Shown here: positions 35,341 to 46,619 of the stretch, in pieces | Layout of the letters: every line of letters begins with the position of its first letter | Numbering within the stretch: position 1 is the first letter of the stretch | Assembly: GCA_026214975.1 (NCBI GenBank) | Contig: JAOBSW010000381.1 | Span: 17,963 to 81,962, forward strand | DNA length: 64,000 nucleotides | DNA from: Gentiana macrophylla | Lineage: Eukaryota; Streptophyta; Magnoliopsida; Gentianales; Gentianaceae | Direction of reading: 5' to 3' | Position numbers and translations under genes: made by a program | The notes under the pieces: generated by a model | Databases searched by the model: none | What the model was told of the DNA's origin: nothing | Seen by the model: only the letters and a program-made list of their open reading frames with translations

Positions 35341-35439
35341 TGACCTCGAACTGCAATCAGAGCACAGGCCTTGGCAGATTTCTTGGTTGAAGGAATATAT
35401 GTTCGTCTAGAGGATGGTCAGCAGGAAAAAGAGATGCAT

Positions 35440-35700
35440 CAATAGAGCTTATACGTCGGTGGGGCATCAAGTAAGGACGGAGCAGGGGCCGGCCTCTTAC
35501 TCGTTAGTCCAAAAGGGGAGGAGTTTCCCTATGCCCTAAGGTTTGACTTTAAGGCTACAAATAATGAAGCTGAGTACGAAGCTCTGATCAAGGGGCTTAA
35601 GTTGGCGAACAAGCTTGGGGCAGATGATCTGCAGGTATACAACGATTCACAAATCATTGTAAATCATATAAATGGGAGTCTGAGGCTAAGGAGGAACCTA
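35440..35700 (+). pseudogene. Second, archaeal-type RNase H of the Tat element
   Basis: After the ordinary RNase H comes a further RNase H fold: YVGGASSKDGAGAGLLL, then NNEAEYEALIKGLKLA and YNDSQIIVNHI. The E (AEYEAL) and the D (NDSQ) of the DEDD set are visible, but the first aspartate of the usual VDG word is G here (VGG), so this copy is catalytically suspect. Possession of this extra RNase H is a known hallmark of Tat-clade Ty3 elements. A stop at about 35442 separates it from the upstream frame. Confidence 0.8.
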
Positions 35701-35755
35701 TGAGGAAATACTAGCGGCGGCTAGAACTCTCTAGAAAAATTTCGACAAGTCAAGG

Positions 35756-37141
35756 TTGCGCAAATACAAATACCCAGTGAGAATAGAAGGCGGATGCTTT
35801 ATCAAAGCGGCCTCAAACTTTTTGTCGAGAAAAGAAATTACTAGTGGAGTTATTGAGGGAGAGAAGCTACGAACAAAAAGCGATACAAACCGATTAGAGC
35901 CGAGGCCGATGCGTGGGTGGATCTCGATTGTGTTGTATCTTAGAGATAACGTCTGCCACATGACAAGGTTCAGTCCAGGAAAATGAAGCTTTTAACAGTT
36001 AGGTACTCGTTGTTCGAAGAAGTACTTTATCGTAGGTCGTATATTGCTCTATGGCTAAAATGTATGGCGAGGAAGAAGGAATTACAGCAGGGAAAAACAC
36101 TTGGGCATTTGTGGAAATCATCTGGAGCTCGGACCCTTGCAAGGAAGTGCAAACTGTTCGGTTATTATTGGCCAACAATGTTAGAAGATGCCAGGGAGTT
36201 GGTGGAAAAGTGTAGGTCATGCCAGGTGCATGACAACTTGTCACATCGGCCATCCCAGAACATGATTCCAATGGTGTCCCCATGGCCGTTTGACCAGTGG
36301 GGAGTTGATCTAGTAGGGCCACTCCCAAGAGCCCCAGGCAATGTCAGATTCCTGATCGTAGCAATCGATTATTTTACCAAGTGGGTTGAAGCTGAACCAC
36401 TGGCCACTATAACAGGGAAGCAGATACAGAAATTTCTGTGGAAGAACATAGTATGCAGGTATGGAATACCAAAAACTTTGGTTTTAGACAATGGGACTCA
36501 GTTCGAAGACAGGGTTGTCAGAGAATGGTGCAATGGTTTACACATCACTCAACACTTCACTTCAGTCGGGTATCCCCAAGCTAATGGGCAAGTCGAACAG
36601 ACCAACCGGCAGATCAAAACAGGGCTGAAAAAATGCCTAGAGGAAGAAAAAGAAAGTTGGACCGAGCATTTGTCCAACATATTATGGGCGTACAGAACAA
36701 CCCCCAACTCGGCAACTAGAGAAACCCCTTTCAGCCTGGCATACGGTTGTGAATCGGTGATTCCGGCCGAGATCGGCCTATCATCTCCATGATGACGGTG
36801 CTCTACAATCAAGATCGTGATTAAGTGAGCTCAGGCACACCAAGGACGACCTAGAAGAGGCTCGTAATATAGCCTCCATAAGATTGGACAAGTATAAACA
36901 GCGAATTTCTCATTACTTCAATTCTCGACTTAAACACTCATACTTCAAAGAAGGGGATCTGGTGCTCAGGAAGAATGAGGTGAGCAAGCAACTACCCCAA
37001 GGGAAACTTGATCCGAACTGGGAAGGACCGTACAAGGTGGTCAAGGTACATGGTAAAGGAGCATATCAACTGGCTGATGCAAATGGCAGAATTGTGCCCC
37101 GCAGCTGGAATGCCTCTAACTTGAGGAAGTTTTATGTCTAG
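35756..37141 (+). pseudogene. Tat integrase
   Basis: DNA-joining enzyme of the element. The zinc-binding region ends with CKLFGYYWPTMLEDARELVEKCRSCQ (36150-36230). The core carries the DDE residues in WGVDLVGP (about 36298), LDNGTQF (about 36487) and GQVEQTNR (about 36590). A frameshift at about 36790 precedes the C-terminal part (36884-37141), with KEGDLVLRKN and LDPNWEGPYKV, the usual GPY/F module. Stop TAG at 37139. The N-terminal 35756-35986 segment is degraded. Length is close to that of complete family members. Confidence 0.88.
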
Positions 37142-37275
37142 GACAGGTTCCAGACTATTTTATGCATTGTTAATTTTGAATTCTCAATAAGGTGTATTCA
37201 AGCATCAAATATTGAATAAATGTTTTATTGCATATGTGCGTTGTCATTATGTTGCTTGATCGTAACTGAGCTGTA

Positions 37276-37875
37276 GGTCGGTCTCAGGAAGGAATTTGCT
37301 AAGGGCAAATCAGAATAAGTCTGCAGGACAGACTCAATGAAGCCGATCCATGGTCGGACTCGATAGAAGAAGCCGAACCGCAGTCGGTCTCGAAAAGAAA
37401 TTTGCCAAGGGCAAATCAAAATAAGTCTGCCAGGGCAGACTCAACGAAGCAGATCCTCAGGTCGGACTCGAAAAAGAAGCCCGAACCGAGTCGGTCTCGA
37501 AAAAGAAATTTGCCAAGGGAAAATCAAAATAAGTCTGCTGGGGCGAGACTCAACGAATCGATCCTCGGTCGGACTCGATATAAGAACCGAACGCGAGTTG
37601 GTCTCGAAAAGAAATTTGCCAAGGGCAAATCAAAATAAGTCTGCAGGACAGACTCAACGAACTGATCCGCAGGTCGGACTCAGTAAAAGAACTGAACCGC
37701 AGGTCGGTCTCAAAAAAGGAATTTGCCAAAGGAAAATCAAAATAAGTCTGTAGGACAGACTCAACGAAGTGATCCGCAGGTCGGACTCAGTAAAAGAACT
37801 GAACCGTAGGTCGGTCTCAGAAAAGGAATTTTCCAAGGGCAAATCAAAATAAGTCTGCAGGACAGACTCAACGAG
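37276..37875 (+). repeat. 107-bp tandem repeat, about 5.6 copies
   Basis: Units begin with the word GGTCGGTCTC at about 37276, 37383, 37490, 37597, 37703 and 37810, a spacing of 106-107 bp. Each contains AATTTGCCAAGGG, AAATAAGTCTGC, a GACAGACTCAACGA word and a GGTCGGACTC variant. It lies in the 3' untranslated region of the Tat element. The short open readings over it (for example 37402-37638) follow from the repeat and are not genes. Confidence 0.93.
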
Positions 37876-38330
37876 TTAAAAAAAATTCCAGACGGTCAGA
37901 TCAAGACTAATGATACTTCGAAAGTTTGAAATAAACTTTTCGAAGTCCGCAGGACAGACGATCAGCGCATACACTGAAGTACAACATTCAACAAGAAGAG
38001 CTTCGTAAATGATGTACTTCAGGGGGGAAAGGACCGTAAGCTAGGCTTAAAACAAAAGCAAAGGCAAAACGAAAAGTAATGGCAAAGAAATTTGAACACC
38101 AAAAATAAGAAAAATTACAAAACAAGTGGCAAAAGGCACAAATTGTCAAGAACAAAAAAGAATAACAAGGTTGGAAGATATTGCAAAGTCTCAACAAAAT
38201 AACAAAGGCATAGTTCTAAGGATTTGCGGTTGTTTCTTATTCTTTGATCGGTAGGAGTATGCGGAGCGTTGGTGAAGAGGTCTTTGGTCGACGAGACACA
38301 GTCGGCGGCCATATTTCTCTGCTAAGTCCT
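37876..38330. other. Tat 3' UTR and end of the antisense ORF
   Basis: Non-coding on the plus strand. On the minus strand an open reading (38312-38115) joins the antisense ORF across the LINE insertion. A small repeat (cgaaagtttgaaataaacttttcg) at about 37918-37942 could form a hairpin. Confidence 0.45.
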
Positions 38331-38340
38331 ATATCCTTTT

Positions 38341-40908
38341 GTTGATTATAGACCTATATCTCTTAGTACTTTTTCAACAAGGTATGCACCAAAATTTTGA
38401 CCATGAGGCGCAGCTTGCAGTCCTCTCCTCTATCATTTACGAAGAACAATGCATTCTTACAAGGTAAAGATATTGCGACAATGTTCTCCTAGTTCAAGAG
38501 TTAGCCCAATTTATTCATAAAAAAGCTAGGGGTCACAATATCATTTTTAAGCTGGACATCATGAAAGCTTTTGATAAGGTTTCTTGGATTTTCCTTAGTA
38601 GATTACTTCGAAAGTTTGGTTTCAATGAGCAGTTTATTCTTCTGGTTATGAACAATCTGATGGGTAGTCATTTTTCTATCCTTTTAAATGGCTCTCCTTG
38701 TGGTTTCTTTCAATCTTCTAGGGGCATCAAACAAGGGGATCCCTTGTCTCCCTATCTTTTTATTATTCTGACAAAAGCTATATCTAGAGGTCTTAAAAGA
38801 TCATGAAGCACTGGTGTTGACACTTATGCTACTCCCTTTGGCTTTGCCCTGTTACACATTCCTGTATCTTGCCGATGACCTTATCATTTTTGCTAGAGCA
38901 TCCAGAAAAACACTGCAAAAGCTGGCACATTTTTTGGATATCTATGAAAAAGCTACTGGGCAGAAAGTTAATAGGGATAAGAGCTCTTTCATTATGTCTA
39001 CTAAGGCACCTAAGAAGACTATCCAGGTACATCAAGCTATCAACTGGTATCTGTGAGACTTCTTTTCCTTTTCAGTATCTTGGCTGTCTTATTTTTTATG
39101 GCAGGGCAAAATCCACTTATTTTCAACACATTGTTGAAAAATTTGAAGCTAAGCTTTCTAAGTGGTACAACAAATATTTATCTCCAGGGGGTAGGCTCAT
39201 TCTCATCAAACATGTCCTATCTTCCATCCCTATAAATATTATGTCTGCAGTAAAGATTCCCATTGCTACTGTCAATAGGCTGGAACAGGTCATGGCTAGT
39301 TTTTTATGGCATGATTATGATCAACATAAGAGGAGGCATTGGAGAAGTTGGGATAAAATTTGTTATCCCACTAGTGAAAATGGTCTAGGGATTAGAAGCA
39401 TCAGAACCTTTCAGGCTGCTCTTGCTTGTAAATTATGGTGGAAGCTTCATCTTCGACAGGGGTTGTGGGCTAAAAAGGTTATGGCTGGATCTTATCCTAT
39501 TTATAAATTGCATGCTTGGAAACTTTTAGGCCCTGTACAGGAATATAAGGATCAGAATATGATTTATCTTACTGATTCTATTGGAAAATGGGTTTGGACT
39601 CCAGTCAGTTCTGGGGCTTTTTCTGTTGCATCTGCTTATGAGGTAATCAGAGACAAAAGTAGTACTTTGTATGATCTTGGTGAGATTTGGAAACCCTATA
39701 TCCCATTCAAGATTGCTGTGTTAAATTGGAGAATCTGTAATGAGCTGCTGCCTTTTGCTCCTCAGCTAATCAAGATGGGGATATATGGACCTTTTAAATG
39801 CCCTTTTTGTGATCAAGAGGATTATATAGACCATGGTTTTTGGGGGTGTCCTAGAGCTCAATCTGTTTGGTCTTTTTTCCAGAAAGCTCTTCATTTTGCT
39901 CCTGCTGTCTCATCCTTGAAGGAAGCCCAAAAAGCATGGTGGAACACTTCCATCAAGGGGGCCCTAGGCAAAGTAATCCGAATCCTACCCTCCCTTATCC
40001 TATGGGGTCTTTGGAAGAGTAGATGTAATGCTCTGCATGATGTGGATATGGGTATAAACCAGATTATTAAGGATATCATTGCTAATCTGCAGTATATTAG
40101 TCAGAATATGAAGATTACTTATAAATATAAGGAGGATACTATTCTCACTGAATCTGGGATACTGAAATACCTTGCTCCTAGGCCAAAAAAGACTGCAATA
40201 TCCATAAAGTGGCAAGCTCCTCCTCATTCTACTTTCAAGCTTAATACTGATGGTTCATCTCTCTATAATCCGGGATTAGCTGGAGGTGGCTATATTATTA
40301 GAAATGATTACAGCAGACTGGTCCTGGCAGGTATGCAAGCTTATGGTATTGCCTCTAATTTTGAGGCTGAAATGAGGGCCCTCAAAGCTGGTATAAATCA
40401 CTGTATTGAGTTGAAGTTGGACAGGGTTGAAATAGAAAGTGACTCTAAGTTGCTGGTTGATGTGATCCAAGGTTCTGCTCAGGCCCCTTGGAAGCATATG
40501 GCTGATATTTTCCAGATTGCTAACCTGATTCAAAAGCATCATTTTCAGATAAATCACATCTATAGGGAAGGGAATATGGCAGCTGATTTTCTTGCTAAAC
40601 AGGCAAGTGTCACCCAGCAAGACAGAATTATAACCAGAGAAGAAGATGATTTTGGAGTGAGAGCCATTCTTCATGAAGATATCTTTGCAATTGGCCCACA
40701 TAAGATACAAATGAAGGAGATGATTCTCTACATGGCTTTTTCCTTTGGAAGCACCTTTGATTTTTTTGAAGGGTGCAAACCAGGTTGTATTTATGATATA
40801 TACATCATCCTAAGTTTCTGTCCTCTGTTCTCTATAAGCAGAAATTTCTTTCTTGTGTATCTTACTTCCAGGGACAGATGTGAGGTTGTTCAATTGGCGA
40901 GAATATAA
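38341..40908 (+). pseudogene. LINE ORF2 C-terminal half: RT, zf-RVT, RNase H
   Basis: RT palm motifs are FKLDIMKAFDKVSW (38550), GIKQGDPLSPYLF (38727) and LADDLIIF (about 38870). Frameshifts at about 38805 and 39050 are followed by a 600-codon open frame to 40908. This frame holds YLGCLIFYGRAK, the zf-RVT region (FKIAVLNWRICNELLPF; CPFCDQEDYIDHGFWGCP) and a C-terminal RNase H of the RVT_3 type. The RNase H has LNTDGSSLYNPGLAGGG (about 40242-40290), FEAEMRALKAG, ESDSKLLVDVI and HIYREGNMAADFLAKQA. All four RNase H acidic positions (D, E, D, D) seem present. The RNase H half is by far the best-preserved coding sequence in the window. Confidence 0.9.
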
Positions 40909-41340
40909 AGAACCAAGATGGCAATGGATTATAAGCTTGCTCTACTAAGCGACAAGTCGGCATTGGATGTCTTTGAAAGTTTGTCTTTGGAAGTGGAAAA
41001 TTTGTTTTGAAGATATGAGGCACATGCTGCCCGACAGGACTCTTTGCATTGATTGTTGCTTGCTGCTGGCTGATAAAGAAGGGGTTTCAAGTTGTAGCTA
41101 TCTCTTTCCAGTTTTCACTGTTTTATGTTCTTGGTTTTTCATTGTATTTTCCTTTTTGGGCTGGGCTCGCCAATGTGTGAGGCCCATACTCTTTCCCTGG
41201 CACCCGATTTTTCCCACATCGGGTTTTTCGGACCAGGGTTTTAAGGAGGTGGGGTAACACATTGATGAAAAACTTTAGAAGGGATGAGGCCATGGATGGC
41301 AAAACTTGTAATATTTTTCTTATCAATAAAATTACAAGTT
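40909..41340 (+). other. LINE 3' UTR
   Basis: Non-coding, ending in atcaataaaattacaagtt just before poly-A, with an AATAAA-like signal at about 41325-41330. Confidence 0.7.
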
Positions 41341-41355
41341 AAAAAAAAAAAAAGT

Positions 41356-43086
41356 CCTTACCAGCTTGAAATTCTCTAAGTCTTGCCTGGTACAGCTCAT
41401 TGCCGATGGCTTGCAAAGCCTGCCATGTTGAAGATCCGAGATGACCAGCTCGGGACACTGCTCTTTGGCTTGGTTAACACCTAGAGTATATCCATGGCTT
41501 AGAATGGAGCCAAGTAAAACCTTCAGAGCCCCGGTGAAGTGATCTGAGCTCTTATACTCATGAATAGCCTGAGCTATTCGCTCTGGCATGGCAGCTTCCA
41601 ACACCTCGTGATCAGCTCAAAGTTTGGCCAGTACCTCCTCGCGAGCAGCACTAGAAGCTCATGAGCTCATTCAAATTTCGGCCTCTTTGGCATGCATGAC
41701 CTTCTCCAGATCAACGATCTGGGCATCTTTAGACAAGGACTCCTCCTTGTGTTTGTTGCGGCTGGAGGGCAGATCAGAAATCCGTTTCTCCAAAGAAGCC
41801 TTTTGGGTGGAGAAATCGTTGAGGTGATGAAGAACCTCCTTTCTAGCCTTAACAACCTATATACAAAGGTGAGACGAACATGGTGATCACGGTCCCGAAA
41901 TAGCGAGCGAAAAGCGGAAAGATTCAAAACTTACAATGGATGCCAGATCTTTATCCGGCAGTTCAGCTAAAAACTCGGCTGAAGAGCCCGATGTCCCGCC
42001 AGAGGCCTCGACCACCTACGAGGCTTCTTCGCCCGATTCGAGAAGCTATCGGGCCTGTTCGCGGCGTCAGAGGCTATCTAGAATTATCGAGTGTCCTCCT
42101 ACATTCGGCTTGCCGTGTGGCGAGCCAAGTCTCACGATCCTCAAAGCGGGAACTTGAGGATTGACCCTTGGATCAGCCAGTTCAGGCTCGGCTCATCTTC
42201 CTCCCTTGGAACCTCCAGGTTCTGCTGGGGCTCATTACCCCCGGGTACTTCTTCTTCTTCCGCAAGCGCTTGATCGAAGATGTCAGCAACATCTCGCTTG
42301 CTGAAAAAGAGCAGTGGCGACCAATCAAAAAAGCGATTAAGTTAGCGAGTGCATAAGGTAAAAGAAATCAAGGAAAAAGTTCCTACGATGATTATACTCT
42401 TCCTGAGTAAGCGCGCGAGATAGGGCTCGGGGCGAGTCGAGATAAGCGGCGGCTTATCGATTCGTCGGACCGATTACTCAAAATCGAGAGAACATTGGCA
42501 CCGGCATTATCGTTGACAAACCTTCACCAGCGGTGGTGGGGCACCACATCGACAGAAAGTTGGAAATAATTCCAGTTGCTCATTTCGGGTGCCCGTCGTG
42601 TGAGATGAAGAAAAGTGATTCTTCCACTCGTGAATGGAAGATTTTCCTGTGGAAGCATGTGAACCCCTCACGTGAGTGCGTGCGGCGTGGAAAATAGTAC
42701 CACCCACTATGATTCTTGATCTTCTTATGCTGATAGAAAGTCCTAAACAGATCCATACTGAACTCTGTGTCCATCATCCGGAAGAAGATCGCGGACCCAA
42801 TAATCGCCCTAACACCGTGGAAGCGACACAGAAGTGAACCCGGTGATAATGTCTCGATCACGGCCAAAAAAAGCGGATAGAAAGGAAACTGAGGCCCGCA
42901 GGCAGGCCCGATCTCTGTATCTGATGCAGTACTCCTCCGGGGGCTGATGGGCATAGAGCTGGGCCCCCTGGCCACTGAGGGGCGTATCGGTCCATGTCTA
43001 TGCCATACCGGTTGCAGATTTGCAAGATACCATCTGGGTTGGTTTGGACCTAATGCGAAACAACATATGGCCGTCCTAGCAGTCAT
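41356..43086 (-). pseudogene. Antisense ORF of the Tat element (gypsy-type transposon domain)
   Basis: Read right to left on the strand opposite gag-pol. The segment 43086-42580 contains FPFYPLFLAVIETL, LLCRFHGVRAIIGSAIFFRMM and GWYYFPRR, then SRVEESLFFIS. This is the pattern of the 'putative gypsy type transposon' family (Pfam Transposase_28 as I know it). An acidic linker (about 42290-42140, EEEEVPGGNEP) follows. Next comes a coiled-coil region (41830-41660, KASLEKRISDLPSS), then 41604-41356 (ERIAQAIHEYKSSDHFTGALKVLLGSILSHGYTLG). It continues at 38330-38170 beyond the inserted LINE. Several stops. Function unknown; Tat elements often carry such antisense genes. Confidence 0.75.
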
Positions 43087-43887
43087 ATGGGCTCTAAGAC
43101 ACTGATTTAGTGAAGTAAACCCAAATGCAGAATGATACCTAGATCTAAATAGGGGCTAATCTGTAACGATCTGCTCGGTATTAATGCGAGCATCGATAGT
43201 GTTCAGGGTAGGAATGTCAATTGGGCCTCCGAACTGAATAAAAGGTTGGGTGACCTCAGTTTCTGATTCAGAATGGGACTCAAAATCCCTATCAATAGAA
43301 ATTTGCTCGAAGCGATGCTAGCCCTCGTAAAGTGGAAGAAGCGAGATGAGAAGAAGAAATAAGAAAAACGGCGCAAGAAAAGTTAGGTGCTTACTTGGAA
43401 ATGCATAGGATCTTGAGAAAACCTTTGAATTAATAGCAAATACGAGAAGAGGAAAGTCTAATTTGAAGGGGCGGGTTTATAGCCTACTCAGGATGTGACG
43501 TCGATTATGAAAAGGAGTGAAATGCCTCGTGTCCGCAAATATAATGATGGCCTATTAAATAGGCTACCGGTGGCAATCAAGTATTTTGAAGCAGCGTGAT
43601 CGGGTAGAAGCCGGCGAACCGCCAAAGTAGCGCGAGATCGACCCACTTGTAAGCAGCGTCGGACACAGGGGCTTATGATGATACCCGACCCGAGTTACGC
43701 GCGTGCCACCTTTAGGGGTTCTTAATAAATAACCACTCCGTGGCGAGGGCTTTGGGCCAAAGGCCCCGATGACGAGCAGAGGCGGATCGTCTACCATGGG
43801 AGATCGGTGCGAGCTCCTCCTCGACCACAGCTTGGGACGGCCAGATGCGGCAAGAAGGCGCCGAGTTCGTCCACATTAGTTACGAAG
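43087..43887. other. Tat 3' region before the LTR, no intact gene
   Basis: Possible 5' leader of the antisense ORF on the minus strand (open pieces 43797-43564 are not convincing). The last about 100 bases (43800-43880) are the part duplicated inside gag at 32390-32490. Confidence 0.45.
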
Positions 43888-44300
43888 TGGCGTGGGGCGC
43901 TGCTGTCTGACCATTTGTTATTCGCATCTTGCGGGATAATTATATAGACAGAATCCTCATTCATAAAGACTCCAATCTTGGCATTAAATACGTCCATAAT
44001 TATCTCTGATTTTAGGGATTAAGTCGTGTATATCCTTAGGGAATAATTATTAATTATAATACTTGCTCAATAAGTAATAGGGGTGAGATATCGCCTATAT
44101 AAACAACCCTAAGGAACTACGGATGACTTGATTCCAATTCGACTATTGGATACGTAGGCAACTCTCAGAAATATTCCGAGAGCTCGGTCTAGAAAACAAT
44201 TCGTCCCTCTCTTGCACAAATTAGGGTTTCTAGGGTTTTCGATCGTTATCACATAGGAGATTGACCCATATTGATTAACAAACGGTTTCCAGCATCGTCA
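43888..44300 (+). repeat. 3' LTR of the Tat element
   Basis: About 413 bp, starting TGGCGTGGGGCGC and ending CAGCATCGTCA. It matches the 5' LTR over its whole length with few differences, including the GGGATAATTATATA and TAGGGGTGAGATATCGCC blocks. Confidence 0.85.
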
Positions 44301-45176
44301 CCCAACATTATTGAAACCCGGGGCTATGGCCATTGGCGGTGTCAATAGCCTTATCGAGCAGATTCACATCGCGTACGATTCTTATTAAAGGGGTAAATTA
44401 TGAAAGTTAGAAAAAACGTGTCCTTATAAACGATGATCTTTTTTTAGTTTCCTAAATGCCTAATTAAGTCTCAAAACTGGTCCTTATAAACAAATACCCT
44501 TAAAGAAAAGGGGAGTTGGGGAGAAGGACAAAGACACATCATCAATTAAGAAGAATGACAACTTTTTAGAACTTTTGTATTAAGGACAAAACTATATTTT
44601 TAAATAAATTTCAGCGCCTTTTAAAAAAATAAATAAATAAACCAACACACTTTCTCTAATCTATATTTTTAAACACTCATCTCTCAATCTAGAACTCCAA
44701 ATTTGAAAAATTTCCACCAATTTTTTTTTTTATTTTTAATGCTATTTATTTTGAGACCACATTCATCGTATTCCCACGTGATTTTGAAAATCCGCTCTCG
44801 AAATTCATTATTGTTCAAAATTCAATGTCGATATTCATTATTTTTCATGATTCACTGAGGGGATTTACTAAGTGAATTTAACAGTGAATCTAACGGAAAA
44901 CGATGTATTTACATTGAACCAAATCTCAAAACGAAGAGCATGATAAAAATAAAAAAAATTCAGTGAAAGTTTCGTTGCGTTTAGAGATCTACATCAAAAA
45001 ATATCATTGTTTAAGAAAAGAAAAGAAAAAAAAACCACAGTTACTGGCACGGATTTTCTTTTAACCTTTTTTTTTAGTTTTGTCCTTTAGCTTATAAAAA
45101 TAATAGAGTTGTCATTCATCCAATAAAAAATATATGGCTGACCTGATACTCAAAAATATCTCAGATTGTGTCATAA
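44301..45176. other. No gene seen
   Basis: AT-rich intergenic sequence between the Tat element and the large LTR. No ORF longer than chance and no repeat that I recognise. Confidence 0.55.
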
Positions 45177-45906
45177 TGTAACGCCCCGCTCCCAGATACC
45201 GAGTCCTTATCTGGAAACGAAACGCTCGGCACGCATAATATTAAATAAATATAATATTACACGTAAGTCTCTACTACGTCGTATCAAACAAAAAGCAAGC
45301 GGAAGCTAAAAGACTAAGGCAAACACCATAAAGGCTACTAAGAATAGAAATCAACGAACTAAAGATGGAATGTAACATTTATTACATTGGAAAACCAAGC
45401 GAAGCATTATAAAGAAAATTAAAAAAATCTAGCGACAACAAGTCTAGTGAATATAAATATAAATAAATAAAGTCTTCAACTTGGCGTCCTTAAGCGTCGT
45501 CATCAAAATCTGCCTCGAACTCTGGATCACTGTTCATCTTCTCTCCCCAAACACATAGAAAACAATGCATTTGAGGTAAGTACAAAGTACTCAATAAGAG
45601 GTAGAAGCTACAAATTAACTAAGGCTCATTAACAAGTTTATTATTTTAATTATCTTTATGAGACCGACTCAATCTAGGGTTCATTCCATGTCCATCAACA
45701 TATCGTGACTTCTTGTTTCTAACTTAGCTTATCTTTGTTACATCTGCATTCAAGGGCACTACGCATGGTCTTTGCCCACCCACGAGACATCTGGGTGCAA
45801 CCTATTGGTGGATCTCACCATGACCACGGGCTAGTCCCGATAGTATCTGCGTTAGCGAAGTCCTCCGTGCCAGGGTCTTATGAACCTACGGAGTTATTCA
45901 ATTGTA

Positions 45907-46052
45907 AAGTCCCTCTGCTCCTGGTGCCCTCTAATGGCCAGCAAAGTTATCCACTTGTGAAGTCCCTCTGCTCCTGGTGCCCTTAGGCCAGCAGAGTTAT
46001 CCACAACGAGTACCCTCTACTCCTGGTGCCTCTGAAAGGCCGCCAAGTTTAC
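45907..46052. repeat. 54-bp tandem repeat, 2.7 copies
   Basis: Units start at 45907, 45961 and 46011 with AGTCCCTCTGCTCCTGGTGCC or a close variant, within the large LTR. The reading 45735-45986 over it is not a gene. Confidence 0.85.
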
Positions 46053-46619
46053 TCGTTCTATCCGAAGGCCTACACATTGCGATATAGTCTTGTGCCTTAC
46101 CAAGGATGACATGATGTTTAATCTTATTACTATGCAAGTATGTAATTATTAATGGTTATTAACTAGCCGCTAAGTGTTTTCAAGTAAGCTCCTCACAAAC
46201 TCAACTCTCTTTCTTAGACCCTAGAGACACGGACAAGGCCTAGCAATTACACAGACATTGATGAATACTAATCCATCAAAGCACAAGCCCTTTCATGCCT
46301 TTCCGATGGTCCCGAACTTCAACTCCCTTTAAAATGCGTCCGGTGCGGAACCAAGCGCATCGAAACTCACTCGGGGCTTGTTCATGTTCATTTAATCTTA
46401 TTTAAAGTCATTAACAATACTACAATTCAAGCTAAACACCACAATAACATTAGCTAAAAAATTCATTGTCTACCAATTCGCGTATTCATATTTCCGAAAA
46501 AGAAAATAACACAACACAATAACACCAAACAACTATACAATATGTATTTATTAAATTATCCCTAATTTTTCTGGAAACCAAATAATGCATAACTAGACCC
46601 TCTTTTTCCAGCCGAAAGG

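Larger units (their letters stand above)
38331..41351 (+). mobile_element. 5'-truncated LINE with RNase H and poly-A tail
   Basis: Begins inside RT, with PISLSTF at about 38350, and ends with a poly-A tract at about 41341-41353. Flanking copies of AAGTCCT (38324-38330 and 41352-41358, overlapping the tail) form the target duplication. The insertion splits the antisense ORF of the Tat element. 5' truncation is the normal outcome of target-primed reverse transcription. Confidence 0.9.
31081..44300 (+). mobile_element. Tat-lineage Ty3 retrotransposon with antisense ORF
   Basis: A 13.2-kb unit including a 3-kb LINE insertion. Order: LTR (31081-31495), primer site, gag, protease, RT, RNase H, archaeal-type RNase H, integrase (to 37141), 107-bp tandem repeats, antisense ORF (minus strand), LTR (43888-44300). 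Dual RNase H, 3' tandem repeats and a downstream antisense ORF are known features of the Tat clade (for example Retand and Grande). Coding parts are broken by stops and shifts. I see no target duplication: the flanks are AAATT and CCCAA. The two LTRs may therefore come from different copies, or the ends have decayed. Confidence 0.85.

Noticed and set aside
37402..37638. 78-codon plus-strand ORF rich in R, K and S
   Set aside because: It is produced by reading through the 107-bp tandem repeat of the Tat 3' UTR; there is no domain and the repeat explains it.
41936..42356. Overlapping plus-strand ORFs
   Set aside because: They are shadows of the antisense ORF on the minus strand, which has the recognisable motifs.
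31081..44300. Target duplication for the Tat element
   Set aside because: The flanks AAATT and CCCAA do not match, and moving the edges to the alternative start at 31106/43916 gives ATTAT and CCCAA, also no match.
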